From the NCBI GenBank assembly GCA_011947345.1, contig JAAVTG010000224.1:1-55742 (forward strand): DNA of 55,742 nucleotides. The letters are read 5' to 3'. The notes under the pieces are model-generated. The model was not told the DNA's origin, did no database searches, and saw only the letters and a program-made list of their open reading frames with translations. Made by a program: the position numbers and the translations under genes. Below are positions 21,786 to 33,200 of this stretch, piece after piece; the stretch's first letter is position 1, and every line of letters starts with the position of its first letter. Source of the DNA: Phytophthora quininea (lineage: Eukaryota; Oomycota; Peronosporomycetes; Peronosporales; Peronosporaceae).

Positions 21786-23645
21786 CTAGAAGCTTTTCAA
21801 GACGCTGCAGCTCCTTTTGAACTGCTGGGGCCCCTTCTGCCAATTGTTATACCAATTCTTGGTCTTGGTGATCGTCACGAACGCAGCTTTACCACGACCC
21901 TCCGCCTTGGCCTTGAGCGAGGCGCTGGCTCGAGTTTCGTCTTTCAACTTGTTGGCAAAGTCTCGAGCTTGCTTGAAGGAGCGAACGCCTCGAGCGTCCA
22001 TCGTGGCGTTGGGGCCTCGTAGAAATCCTCCCACGGCAGCATCGTCAGTGAACTCTGCGTCAGGCATCTCCCACGAGAAAAGTTGGCCCAATTCCTCGAG
22101 CTGAAGTCTCAACCATTCAACTCGCCTGTCAGCAAGTGTCGCTAGCACCACAAACTGTTCGTCTGATGCAGCTAGATCACTCGGGTACGCTTCGATCACT
22201 GGACGCAGCAGTCTCGGATTCATTTGCTGAAGTTTGTTCGTCACCAGCTCGAGAATGGCCTTGTCACCATTTCCAAAGCAAGTCAAGCGCTGTGGATGAT
22301 CACAAATCTTCATCGTGTAGCACTGTGACCTTGTCAACTGCTGCGGCCAAGAGAGCATGTTGGGCGACGCCCGGTTCCAGCCCACGGTTTGGGCCAAGCA
22401 ATGACAGTGACCAAAGAGTACGTCGTGTCTTTCGTTGCGCCTTCATTTCCGAGGAAACCTTCGAAGGTGCTGCTGCCGTGAGTTCTCCATAGGTCCGACA
22501 AGTTTTCCTGGCCAGGATTGAGAAAGTCGAGCACGATGGTCTCACTCGTCAGTCCATGGCGCTCACCACTCGTGGAATACCCGTCGATGGACTCGCTACG
22601 ATTGCCTTCTGCCCATTTCTCGTAGCCGATTTCGTTGTGGCCCACATCGAACGAAAGCTGCGCCAGAATGAAGCGAAGCTGCTTGTCAGGAGCAACTAGT
22701 GTGTTCGCCTCTTCAAGAGTCTGAAATCTGGCTCTGTCGACGCCTTTCAGAGCCCCAGTCCCTAAGTCTTGGACACTTTTGGCTGTGTATCGTCAGACAA
22801 CGTCAACGCAAAGGATTCCTCCTCGTCCAAGCGACCGACAGCAACTCCCAGCGCTTCACTCAGCGACTTGGCTTGCTGTCGGCTCACGAGCCGCATGTTT
22901 GGGGGCAAGCAAATTGAATAGACCAACACCAGGCGATATCCTCTCGTGACTTTCTTCAGAGAATGCTCAGTATCCGCGTAGTGAACTGCGTAGTGAGTGA
23001 GATGTCTCGCTGTGCCATCGGTCTTGCCAAAGTCGTGACGAATGTTGACCTCGTTCCCTTGATAGACGAGTAGATCTCCTCCTTCGTGAGATGTCGGCGG
23101 TTGGATGACCAACGTCGCAATCATACCGTTCTCCTTCTCCGTGTCCTGGTGCCTGGCAAAGTGTCCTTCTTCGCCATATATCAGCAGCTTGTACAGCAAG
23201 CACTGCAGAGGAACGTCCTTATATCCGAATCTCTTGGCGATGGTCTCACTGAGCTTCTCAATGCCTTGCTTCCACATGGGGTTCTGCAGAGTCACGTGGT
23301 CAGGTTGCAGATGCCAGCTCTTACAGACGCTTTCGTCCATCAATGTGTCCATCGTGCGTCCGAATGGAGATTTTGGCACGCTGCAATGAGTTTGTCTGCT
23401 GCCTCTTGTTGCAGGGGAAGATAAACGGAGCCGACTCCATTGACGACTAAGCCTGGATCGGCAGGTAAAGTGTCTGCGACTCCCCGGAAGGAGAACTCCC
23501 CAGCATCATCCAGAGCGCGAGCTAAAGCGTCGCTGATTGACTTGGGACGGTCTCGGAGTCTTCTTCAAGCCCAAACGAACACTTTTGTCTCGTCGGGAAC
23601 TTCGCTCTCCCTGTCCTCGTCTTCGTAGCCTCCTCCATACGACAT
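21786..23645 (-). pseudogene. 2OG-Fe(II) oxygenase paralogue 2 (multiple frameshifts)
   Basis: Tandem upstream copy of the same family. The ATG at 23645 gives MSYGGGYEDED. A short stretch then needs two frame changes before GEFSFRGVADTLPADPGL (near 23500). After a break at AAAA near 23372 the core continues with MDTLMDESVCKSWHL, YKLLIYGEEGHFARHQDTE (iron ligands H and D), HYAVHYADTEHSL and GYRLVLVYSICLPPN. Further breaks near 22780 and 22400 lead to LDFLNPGQENLSDLWR and the C-terminal RRVEWLRLQLEELGQLFSWE. The protein end (KRSCSVLKSF) is at 21786. All recognisable domains are present in order. I cannot tell a dead copy from a sound gene with sequencing errors. Confidence 0.72.
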
Positions 23646-23762
23646 CGTTGGCCGACAGAGCGAAGCCCAAAGTGGCTGACCGACGGTCTCCGCTAAACTC
23701 AAATGGTTCTGTCGAGTCTTTCGTTGCAAAATGTATCTTTTTCTCTTTCTTTCTACAAGTAC

Positions 23763-26700
23763 TTACTTCTTCTGGTGGTTAATGAAGCGCAGAGCCAGCA
23801 ATCCCCACAGGCGGAAGAGTAAGATGATGCCGATGGTGATACCAAAGTCTCGAGCAATGTTGGCGTGCTTGAAGCCAAAGTACTCTTCCGTGTACTCCTT
23901 GAGCGTGATGTGGCCGACGCTCTCAGGAGAATTGGCCATGGGCTGGCAACCGAGACTCGAGCCGACGTTCAAGTACGTCTGCGTCGAGTTGTCCCAGGTC
24001 GGAGGCTCGTCGCAGTCGGCGAAGATGGACGACACCAAGATCGACATGGGGAACTTGATGGGGCAGATGTCGTACAGCCACGTGTAGCCCGACGGGATCG
24101 CGTACGCCGGCGGACTGAAGCCCACGAACATCATGACGACACCGTTGAACAGGATGCCGACCACTTGCGCCACCTCCTCCGTTGGAGTCGCGTACACGAA
24201 GAACTGGCCGAGATAGACCTCCATCATGACTAGCAACGCCGACGTGATCCAGAAGATGAGGAACGTCGTGAAACCAGTGAAGCCCACCATGAAGTAGAAG
24301 ACGACGGAGAACAGCAGCGTGCTCATGAAGCAGTACGGGATCTCCGCCAACGTCGAGCCCAGGAAGTACCACAAGGCGTTGTACGTCTGTGCAGCTCGTT
24401 CGCGGTAGAAAGAAGCTCGCTCGGCACAGGTCAGCGGCATGACACTCTGGAACACTGCCATCGAGTTGAAGAGCGCCGACATGAAGACCATACCCACGCC
24501 AGAGTTCAAGCCCGTGTACGAAGCGTAGTCGTTGTTGCTGACGAAGATGAGGCCGAACAGGATGGCAAGGAACAGCGCCAGGTACATCCGGGTGAGGTTG
24601 TAGCTTGGCGTGCGCCAGTACATCTGGAAGTAGCGCCACACGACGAACTTCATCTGCGTCATGGAGTTTGCCGCACGCTTCTTCTGGAAGACCATCTCGG
24701 GGAGGTCGGGGGACGGCGTGGTGATGCCTTCCTTGGCCATACTCGACTCCAAGTGCTGGTTGTACGGACTCTCCTTAAAGTAGCTGACAAAGTCCATCGT
24801 GTCGGTGCTTCCGTGGCCCACACCAGCGCCAATGCACTCCAACATCCACGTGGCCGGGTTGTAACCCGACGGCAACGGAGCCACGCCAGGGATGTTCTCG
24901 AAGTAGTCGATCAGGTTACGGCAGTTCTTGCCCAGATCGCCGTAGAAGGCCGTCTGGCCACCACGCTGCAGTAGCAGCAAGCTGTCGAACAGGTAGAAGA
25001 CATCGGCAGACGGTTGGTGGATCGTGCAGATGATGGTTCGGCCCGAGTCGGCCACCTTGCGGACACCGTCCATGATGATCTTGGCCGAACGTGCGTCCAG
25101 GCCACTTGTCGGCTCGTCAAGGAAAATCACACTCGGCTGAGCAGCAAGCTCCACGCCGATCGTCAGACGCTTCATCTGCTCCACCGAGCTGCCACGGATG
25201 ATTTGGTCGGCGATGTCCTCCATGCCCAGCAGCTCAATACACTCGTCCACGGAGTCGTACTTCTTGGCATCCGAAATCGAGGCGTCTTGACGCAGGAACG
25301 AGCTGAAGGTCAGCGCCTCGCGAATCGTAGCGGCCTCGCAGTGGATGTCCATCTGCTCGCAGTAGCCCGTGCAGCGGCGAATGGCGAGGTCGTTGGCCTC
25401 GTAGCCGTTGAGCAGAATCTTGCCTTCGATCTTGCCGCCAGTCTTGCGGCCAGCGATCACATCCATGAGCGTCGTCTTACCTGCTCCCGTCGATCCCATC
25501 AGAGCAGTAATCGAACCAGGCACAGCGTATCCGTTGATGCCCTTCAGAAGCTCCAGAGAGGCTTTGGGGTTGTGCGGGTCCGGCACCCAGTAGTGCAAGT
25601 CTTGGAACGCCACCGTCACCGGCACGAAATTCTTCTCACGGTCGGTAACTGGAAGCTCAACCACAGCATTTCCCTTGCTGTCTGCTCCCTTGGGCGTCCT
25701 CATGAGAGCGTAAGCGTCCTCTTCAAGCTTCTTCACAGAGACGTCGACGTTCTCCGGTGTTTCGTAGCGAACGTACTCGAGGGCGAGGTACGACAGGAAC
25801 ATGAAGACCACGTAGATGGCGATCAGGTAGATGATGGCGTACACGATCCACACCTTCTCCGAGGCGATATCGAACGTGTTGAGGTAGTACTTGCCCATGG
25901 TCATGCCATAGTCCGTGCAGTAGTCGACGCCGGCGTAGACGCACACGTCCAACTCGCTCGATCGGTACTGGTTGATGGCGAGAGCTTTAAGAGCCCACAT
26001 GATGGGACTGATCCAATGCGCCCAGATGAGGTAGTCTGGGATTTGGCTCTTGGTCACGATGAAACCCGCGAAGATGATGAAGACGAGAATTGACACCATA
26101 CCCACTGGCATCACGACGTTCTCGTCGGAGCAGACTCCAGCCAGGAAGAAGAACCACATGCCCATAGCAAGATTGGACAGGAAGAGCACGATCTCGAAGA
26201 TGATGAAGAGCTTCGCCTCGGCTGCAAAGCCACAGACCCAGTACAACAGCGACCCAAAGACGAGAGTTTCCATGATGGCCATCGGGATCTGACTGAGCGT
26301 CGTGGCGACCACATAGGACCCGGTCCGGTAGAAGTTGGCTCGACGTTGCTTGTAGAAGATGTCGCGACCAGAGATGTAGACGGGCATCATGGCACCTTGA
26401 CCCATGGAGAGGAACATGACGGCGGCGAAGATGACGCCCATGACGACCGAGATTTGCGTCGGGTCAAAGTTGTTGAAGATGGAGCAGTAGAGCAGACCCA
26501 TGATGGTGATCATCATGAGCTTGCCGAAGACGAAGGGTTTGTTGCGGTACATGATCAACAGAGATCGCCACAGCAGCGCTCGTACACTCTCCACGAGTGG
26601 CTGCTGGAACGCCGGCATTGGCTGGATGATGTCCTCGGCAGTCTCCAGCAGAATCGGGTCGTACGGACCTTCCAGTGCTTGCAAGGTCTCCTGGTAGATT

Positions 26701-27878
26701 TGGGACATCCGAAAGCTCTCGGCGAACTCGCTGGAGCTGCGAGGCTGCCTGACCGGGTGCGTGGCCTCGTAGCGGTGCTGCTCGCGTGTGCCCAAGTCCA
26801 ACATGAAGTCGGCCAGGTCACGCTCGGGCGGACACTTGAAGCCTATCGAGTTGAAGTATTCCTCGGCCTTGTTGCACGGGCCATGGTACATGAGCTCGCC
26901 GCCGTTCAGGATCATCACGTCGTCGAACAGAGCGAACACCTCGGGCGACGGTTGTAGCAGAGCGATGACCACCGTCTTGTTGAGTCGGTGGGCCACACTG
27001 CGTTGCGTATTGATGATGTCGAACGTGGCCGCACTGTCGAGCCCCGTGCTGATCTCGTCCATCAAACTCACGTACTTGATGCCGAACTCCATCTCGCCAG
27101 TCGTCACGCGTTTGCGCTCGCCACCGGAAATTCCTCGAAGCATTGCATCGCCAACGATGGTATCCTGGCAGATTTGGAGCCCCAGCTGGTGCAGCACCAC
27201 ATCCGGGTAGTTGGCAAAGATCTTCTTGGCCTCTTCCAGTGCTTGCAGGTCGCTGTGGTGCGAGCCCAACTCCATCATGCCCTTGCCCTTGGCCATGAGG
27301 TCGCCGCCGCAGAAAGTGTGTGCGAAGTGCAACGTCTCCTTGACAGTCAACGTGGGGAAGTGCTTGTCTCGCTGGTTGACGTACGACACGAATTGCGATA
27401 GTCGGTCGAGGATTTCCTTACCCGACACGTTATTGAACGACATGTCGCCTTCCACTGTGATGTTCTTGGTCATGGGGAACCGGCCGCTGAGCATCTTCAT
27501 GAGCGACGACTTTCCCGAGCCAGGTTGACCGAGCAGCAGCGTGATCTTTCCAGGTCGGAAGCGGCCACTGACGTTCTTGAGGATCTCCTTGCGCACCGTG
27601 AGCTTCTTGGGCCCCATGAGCGTCTTCTTGAGCTCGTTCGTGATGGTTGGCAGCTCGTACGTGGTGCTGTGGTCGTCGGCCACGACGATGTCGGCGGACA
27701 CCGACAGGTTGCTGAAGCGCACCTCGACCTGCGGCATGGGCCTCCCCATGGCCGCCTCGACCTTGGTGGCCATGAGGTCGTGGAAGGCCTCGGGGCCCTG
27801 CGCCATCAGCGTCTTGCCCGACTCGTAGCTGATCTTGGGGCCCTCGACATGCGAGGACCGATCGTCCGTGTTGTTCAT
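23763..27878 (-). CDS. full-size PDR-type ABC transporter (ABCG)
   Basis: Intact 1,371-residue pump from ATG 27878 (MNNTDDRSSH). The open frame extends further upstream, but that part does not look coding. Reverse topology (NBD-TMD)2, as in pleiotropic drug resistance transporters, which export toxic compounds, sterols or lipids at the plasma membrane using ATP. NBD1: Walker A GQPGSGKSS at about residue 118, signature ISGGERKRVTTGE, Walker B VSLMDEIS. TMD1 has GAMMPVYISGRDIFYKQR and HWISPIMWALKALAINQYR. NBD2: Walker A GSTGAGKTTLMDVIAG at about residue 793, signature region SSVEQMKRLTIGVELA, Walker B VIFLDEPTSGLD. TMD2 has FMSALFNSMAVFQSVMPL and ASFYRERAAQTYNALWY. It ends LRFINHQKK. No frameshift in more than 4 kb, in contrast to its neighbours. 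Confidence 0.95.
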   Translation of the reverse strand: MNNTDDRSSHVEGPKISYESGKTLMAQGPEAFHDLMATKVEAAMGRPMPQVEVRFSNLSVSADIVVADDHSTTYELPTITNELKKTLMGPKKLTVRKEILKNVSGRFRPGKITLLLGQPGSGKSSLMKMLSGRFPMTKNITVEGDMSFNNVSGKEILDRLSQFVSYVNQRDKHFPTLTVKETLHFAHTFCGGDLMAKGKGMMELGSHHSDLQALEEAKKIFANYPDVVLHQLGLQICQDTIVGDAMLRGISGGERKRVTTGEMEFGIKYVSLMDEISTGLDSAATFDIINTQRSVAHRLNKTVVIALLQPSPEVFALFDDVMILNGGELMYHGPCNKAEEYFNSIGFKCPPERDLADFMLDLGTREQHRYEATHPVRQPRSSSEFAESFRMSQIYQETLQALEGPYDPILLETAEDIIQPMPAFQQPLVESVRALLWRSLLIMYRNKPFVFGKLMMITIMGLLYCSIFNNFDPTQISVVMGVIFAAVMFLSMGQGAMMPVYISGRDIFYKQRRANFYRTGSYVVATTLSQIPMAIMETLVFGSLLYWVCGFAAEAKLFIIFEIVLFLSNLAMGMWFFFLAGVCSDENVVMPVGMVSILVFIIFAGFIVTKSQIPDYLIWAHWISPIMWALKALAINQYRSSELDVCVYAGVDYCTDYGMTMGKYYLNTFDIASEKVWIVYAIIYLIAIYVVFMFLSYLALEYVRYETPENVDVSVKKLEEDAYALMRTPKGADSKGNAVVELPVTDREKNFVPVTVAFQDLHYWVPDPHNPKASLELLKGINGYAVPGSITALMGSTGAGKTTLMDVIAGRKTGGKIEGKILLNGYEANDLAIRRCTGYCEQMDIHCEAATIREALTFSSFLRQDASISDAKKYDSVDECIELLGMEDIADQIIRGSSVEQMKRLTIGVELAAQPSVIFLDEPTSGLDARSAKIIMDGVRKVADSGRTIICTIHQPSADVFYLFDSLLLLQRGGQTAFYGDLGKNCRNLIDYFENIPGVAPLPSGYNPATWMLECIGAGVGHGSTDTMDFVSYFKESPYNQHLESSMAKEGITTPSPDLPEMVFQKKRAANSMTQMKFVVWRYFQMYWRTPSYNLTRMYLALFLAILFGLIFVSNNDYASYTGLNSGVGMVFMSALFNSMAVFQSVMPLTCAERASFYRERAAQTYNALWYFLGSTLAEIPYCFMSTLLFSVVFYFMVGFTGFTTFLIFWITSALLVMMEVYLGQFFVYATPTEEVAQVVGILFNGVVMMFVGFSPPAYAIPSGYTWLYDICPIKFPMSILVSSIFADCDEPPTWDNSTQTYLNVGSSLGCQPMANSPESVGHITLKEYTEEYFGFKHANIARDFGITIGIILLFRLWGLLALRFINHQKK

Positions 27879-28807
27879 GGCTGTCTCCCCTTTGACTTGA
27901 GCAGCAGACACGAAGTTCCAGAATGGGAAGGCAATGCCCTGTGTGCCGTCGGCTAGTAAGACTCGGCCAGAAGACATATCCTTCCTACACGGCGCGGTGC
28001 GGCTGCAAAGACAGCGGTACCTGACGCGCTTCAACTTGTCAATCCTTGCCATCAACAGTGACAACGTAGAGGATCGGATAACTGCGAGTAACGGTCGACT
28101 ACTTGGAATTTGAATGGAAATGCGCACTATTTTAGTACGTTTCATTACTTTGCCATCAACATGGTGTGGTCCACGTATGTTTGAGTCGACGCCAATTGGC
28201 CGAAAAGCGGCCGGATTACTTTTGCGTTGACGGCCAGCGAAATGATGATGGCAAGGCTTTGACCAGCGGTTCCCGCACTTTATGCTGGTCGCCAGCCAGC
28301 CCTTTCAGGTGTGTAGGATGCAAAGAGGTGGGCTGGAGGCTGAAAGTCTCACGAAGAGGGACCACCACAGTGCTCCGGGCGATTACGGTCCACGACTATC
28401 CAGTCGCAGGCCTTGGCGTCATGCTCTTAGTCATTCGGGGTGTAAAGCCTCGCCGAATGCGCGGTTTTCATTCGATCTCAAGCTTTCGCTAGTGTACTCT
28501 TCATAGAAGCACTGCGACAACGGCGCTGTAATCCGTAGCTGCGTTATTGGCGACTAGCGCCGCGTTCGACTAGCATCTGACGCAAAAGTGTATGTGCCGA
28601 CATTGCCGCCTGCATGGCGCCGACTTACCACCGTATTGTTATTGTTGCGTGCCGCTTGGAGTTTCGAGGTTGCAATGAAGTTACTTTTAACTTTACTGAT
28701 TTTATTGATACGAGATTTCAGACGCGAGGTTTGTATGGTCAGTTTTACCATACACTAATAAAACTTTCTAATGAAAATGTGTAGACGTTAAAAAGTTAAG
28801 ATCCATT
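27879..28807. other. intergenic, upstream of ABC transporter
   Basis: About 930 bases between the transporter start and the target duplication of the Mutator-like element. It must contain the transporter promoter. No gene, repeat or confident initiator motif was seen; the 28640-28800 part is AT-rich. Confidence 0.45.
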
Positions 28808-28816
28808 CGATAAAGG
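28808..28816. repeat. 9-base target duplication, left (CGATAAAGG)
   Basis: Identical to 34696-34704. Nine bases is the usual size for Mutator-like elements. Both copies lie exactly 8 bases outside the perfect part of the inverted repeats. Confidence 0.78.
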
Positions 28817-28824
28817 GGATGAGG

Positions 28825-28840
28825 CTACAGGTACAGAACA
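28825..28840 (+). repeat. MULE terminal inverted repeat, left
   Basis: CTACAGGTACAGAACA, the perfect reverse complement of 34672-34687. Weaker matching continues inward, with GACACCGAAC at 28885-28894 mirrored by GTTCGGTGTC at 34637-34646. Confidence 0.85.
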
Positions 28841-29104
28841 ATGGCAAGAAAAGGTACTAGTTCTGTGAACCGTTCCGTATTACTGACACCGAACCCACTA
28901 CAGAACGATATTCACGGATCTATGTACCTGACAGCTGCTGATCAAAGAAAGGCGGGAGCTCTCCGGCTGATGAGTGAACGCGGGCAATGTCTGAATTTCT
29001 GAAATCTAGGGTGGCGCAGCGCGTGGAATCTGCTAAGTGGTTGTTCGGTACCGAACCGTTTACAAATTATACCGAACAATACAAAACGTGCTATTGAAAG
29101 GCAA

Positions 29105-30209
29105 CTAATCTGCACTTGCCAGCAGTGCAAGTGCATGACGAAGGTATCTCAGCCTGTAGTACTCCAGGGCGCCGAACACAGAATTTCCCAGCTCTGAAGC
29201 GCCAGCCAGTCGCATCTCCACGAATAGCAGCGCTAGGACGCCGCAATTAAATCCATCGAAATGACGCTTACTGTCGTCGCGCACGAACTCCATCTCCCTG
29301 TTGTCCCTGTCTCCAAAGAGTTCCTTGGCCATGGTCTCGGTCTCTTCGTAGTGCTCACGCGAAGAGTCGAAAACTACACACACCGGTCGGTGAGCCATTT
29401 TCTCCACGTTACTTTGCTTCTGACTTGGCTTGTCGTTCGGGTAGTAAATGAACGCAGTCCAGTGCGACGGCGTCGCGTGGGTCACCACGGCGAAGCATTC
29501 CAGGTCTACGCCATCCTGAAAGGCCTCCCACTCTCCAGCACGCTCCTTTCGCTTCTCCGGCGTCGAAAATGAGCAAAAGTCCGGGCAAATTATTCCCACG
29601 CGGGGGTGATTCTGCCTGATCCGGAAGAGTGCCAGCGTAATACATGTATCATTCAGCCAATTTTGGCTAGTAAACTCGAACACTTGTAATCCGAGCAAAC
29701 GTTCGCCTTGGACAGTGCTAAACCCCAACCTGCAAAACCTGCAGGCCAATATCGACTCTTCCTGCGCAACACCGATAGCAAAACCAATTAGCTGCAGATA
29801 TCTCGCCAAATGATACCCAGCGAACCTTTGTTGACGACACGAATTCGTCGAGCCCAGCAGGGATGCCCAGCTCGCGAAAATCTTCCAGCTGATCAACCCA
29901 GTCCATGGCCCTCTTGACAATATTGAGTGTCCGCTGCGTGTCGTGGTATTTTGCCATTGTCAAGATCTGCGTGCCTGATACAGCGATCGTCATACCCTGG
30001 TTCAGCTTGATTTGCATGATGACCGTGTCCGTCTCATCTTCATCCAATGATAATTTACCTATCACAATATAATCATGGAGATCAGTGAGGTATTGATTGA
30101 GCGACACTTTATCCAGCACGATATCGTGATCTGGCGCTCCAGTGAACGTCAGGGACGTCGCTCTGGCATCTCGATACTTTGTAGCGGAGGAGACGCGAAT
30201 CCTGTCGAA
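29105..30209 (-). CDS. C48/Ulp1-like cysteine protease domain of the MULE protein
   Basis: C-terminal exon of the transposase gene. A GT-AG intron (30289 down to 30210) joins GLCPPV to FDRIRVSSATK with the frame kept, so the protease is fused to the transposase. One frameshift lies near 29830. The protease fold shows SQNWLNDTCITLAL (the W-L-N/D-D entry motif), HWTAFIYY (catalytic His), VVFDSSREHYE (catalytic Asp) and FDGFNCGVLALLFVE (catalytic Cys). It stops at 29105 after LALLASAD. Ulp1-like domains in MULEs are known from plants and oomycetes. They resemble SUMO/ubiquitin-like proteases, but their role in transposition is not settled. Confidence 0.78.
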
Positions 30210-30289
30210 CTAAAGCGCAAAGGACACAGTCAGTCGCCAGCAGCTGCCAACCGACCGAAAACCAAACAATACAGAGCAAAGAGACTTAC

Positions 30290-33200
30290 CACTGGAGGGC
30301 AGAGTCCATAGGAAATGTGATGGTCCAGCAGCAGCTTTAACTGCGACAGCGTGGGCTTGTCCTTGGTAGCGCCGTACACCATCTCATCTGGTTCCTTCCG
30401 CAGCGTTATCATGCGCTGGCTTTTCGATTCGCCACGTTGCTGCTTTCTACGAGTATTGCCGTCGGCCTTCGTGGCCACTTGGAACTTGAAGCTAACTGGA
30501 ATGGTTTTTGTAGCGGAAATGTCTTCGGACTTTGAGAGTTGAGTGGCTTCAAGTTGCTCCGACTGCTGACTGTCCGCATGCCCACCTGCCTGCGCCGCTT
30601 GTGTCGCTTCGAGCGCTAGTATCTCACTGTCTGCGCCTCCATCTGTCGCAATTGTCGACGTGATAGAGGCGGTCGGTTCTTGTTTAATGGACACTTCACC
30701 ACGTGAATTCTGCTCGGTATTGCACTTATCCACATGATCTAGACTCTCTCTCGGTTCTAGTCTAGGAATCAGAGCCGACGCAGCTTGATCGCGGAACTCT
30801 TTTAGTGCTGCCAGCATGCCTCGATACTTCGGCATCCCCATGCTCTGCATCACAGAGGCCAGATCGCTCATCACTTCCATCGCCTCTGAGTACTTGGCGC
30901 GAGGAGACATCGGACCCTTGGACTTGGCCTTGGACGACACTCGAATTAATAAGTCTTGCTTGTCGTACGTGTTGAGGCGGCTAATGTCGTTGATTTCTAC
31001 GGCGCGTATCCATCTGCCGTTGATATGGGTGAACGGAACCACAGTCTCGTACATCTTGCATGTGAACCGGTAATAATACACATGCCGGCACGGCAGCAAT
31101 CGCGTCTTCGAAAAATGCAAGAGCAGGTGAAGTCCTATCCAACCGAACAGGTAGCTTAGTACAATACCGAACATATACAGAACCAAACAGAACACTACTT
31201 CGAGCCGGACTTGATGGACGGACATCTTCTCGGGATTTCCGATGGCAATAGCACCTTCAGTGCCCTTGGAGACATCGTATCTCGTCGTAGCAGCCACAGC
31301 AAACTTAAACTCCCCTGTATCAAACACCATTTAGCAAAATAACTTCACCAACCACTACAGCACATTCACATACCGATGTCAGCTCAAATGCATGACAACT
31401 GACGATGCTGCACAGCTTTTCCAGTTCGCAAACAAGTGCAGGGTCCATTCGCGTCAGATCCCCGTCATCTCGTAGCAGCCGAGTTCCCACGCGCAAGAGC
31501 TCAGCGTCGTACTCGTCCTCGCAAATGTCCTGAAGCAACAGCAGCGTCCCCACACACTCCGTCATATCAAGCGTCGGCTTCAACAAGTGCTTCAACTTGG
31601 CCCACTTTGACTCGATTCTAGACAGCAGTCACGTTAGCAACGCGTTTAAGAAAATTGTTTACCTATGTTCATACCGATTGTTTGTGTTGTTCCCGAGGTG
31701 TGCCACGTTGCCTCGTTTGTGAGATACCCATTCGTCCTGGATAGGATCCCAGTTCCACAAAAATATTGGTAAAGCGGGTGCGACGAACTGCCATCTAATT
31801 TTGCCAGCAGCAACCCTCGGCATCTCTGGTATACTTGATCGGAAGTGGCATACACGAGTGTACTCATGATGTCAATCAACTCTTGCTTGTTTTCCTTCGT
31901 GCCTAAGTACAACTGCTTCACCTGCGTTAAAAATAAGTCAGCAAACTGCAATTTTCAGCGAAGGCAACGAATATTTACCTGCTTGTTCATGTACTTGATT
32001 ACATGGTATTGGCACAACAGCATCCGCGCAGAAGGGAAAAATTCTCTGAACACATCGCGCTCCTTGAAATCCTTGTCACTCACAATTACTTCCACTTTGC
32101 GCCACGGATTGTTTTGCTGGAAGGCCATGCACGCGTCTCTCATGTTGGCTTTTGACTCGGAAGTCATCAGTGTATGCTGTACATATTGTCCTTTGCCGTT
32201 AATGTCGTGAACCAGGAAACCGAATAACTTGTAGCGATTCTTGTTTGTGCCAAACGTGGTGTCAACCATGATGTGGCATAGTGCCGAGGACTTTCGTGTC
32301 AGCCCCGCCTCACCGGGACCCGGGCTACTGGTGTGGACCACATCGGGTATGGACCAGGGCATATCGGGACCGGGACCAGTGGTGTGAACCACACTAGGAC
32401 CCAGGTTTCAAGTTGTCTCGTCTCGCGGTCCCGGTCAGTATCATTTCTCCGGACCATACTCAGGCCAAGTCAAGTCAGAAGAATCCACCGCGAAGTGACA
32501 CTCTCTTCCTGAGATGTGTCACGGTGCTGCCGATCCGGACCATATTGGGCCCCGGTCAAGTGCGATGGGCCATAGTGTCCCCAAGTCAAGTCTATCAACA
32601 TACGCATCCGGGCCGCGTCAGGGTATCGCTGAAGGCAGCAGACCCGGCCCCGGACCGGATCCATAGCGAAACCCAGTATATTTCATAGGAACGTAACTCG
32701 CCCCGGCGAAGGCTGGGGCGGCCAATTCAGTCTACCTTTTTCCCTCGAGCGCGCAAGTGTTTTCTTCAGTGCGATCGTCTGGGACCAGGGCCACAGAGGG
32801 CCGGAGCTGTGCTTAAGGCTATCCCGGTAATATTTCCATTCTCTTTGCCTTCGTTCCCCCAGGGAGTTAGGCATTTCATATTTGTGTGTCCCGGCAGCGG
32901 TCTGGCCGACCCGGGTTTGCACATTCCATATTTCTAGGGCCATCGCCCCCGGAGTCTTCCGTCCGAAAGAACAGAGTGTATATTATATATTGTGTGTCGT
33001 GTTCCCGGTCCCGGACCCAGGCAGTGTCCCGGACCGTTGTGTGTATAACTGCCGCCCGCAGCTCACCTGTACCAGGTCGAGACGTTCATTGAACAACTCG
33101 GTGACCGGTCCCTGATCAAAACAACCGTTTTCGAAGGGGGTACACAAGGTGAAGGTACTGACCGGCCCAGGGCCCTCCCGTTCCCGGTCCCGAACAGGGT

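Noticed and set aside
25014..26093. Plus-strand frame of about 359 codons opposite the ABC transporter
   Set aside because: Antisense shadow of the transporter NBD2 and linker region; Val/His/Arg-rich with no motif.
27879..28145. Possible 89-residue N-terminal extension of the ABC transporter
   Set aside because: The frame is open but rich in Arg/Ser/Leu without family similarity. PDR proteins begin near the MNNTDD start.
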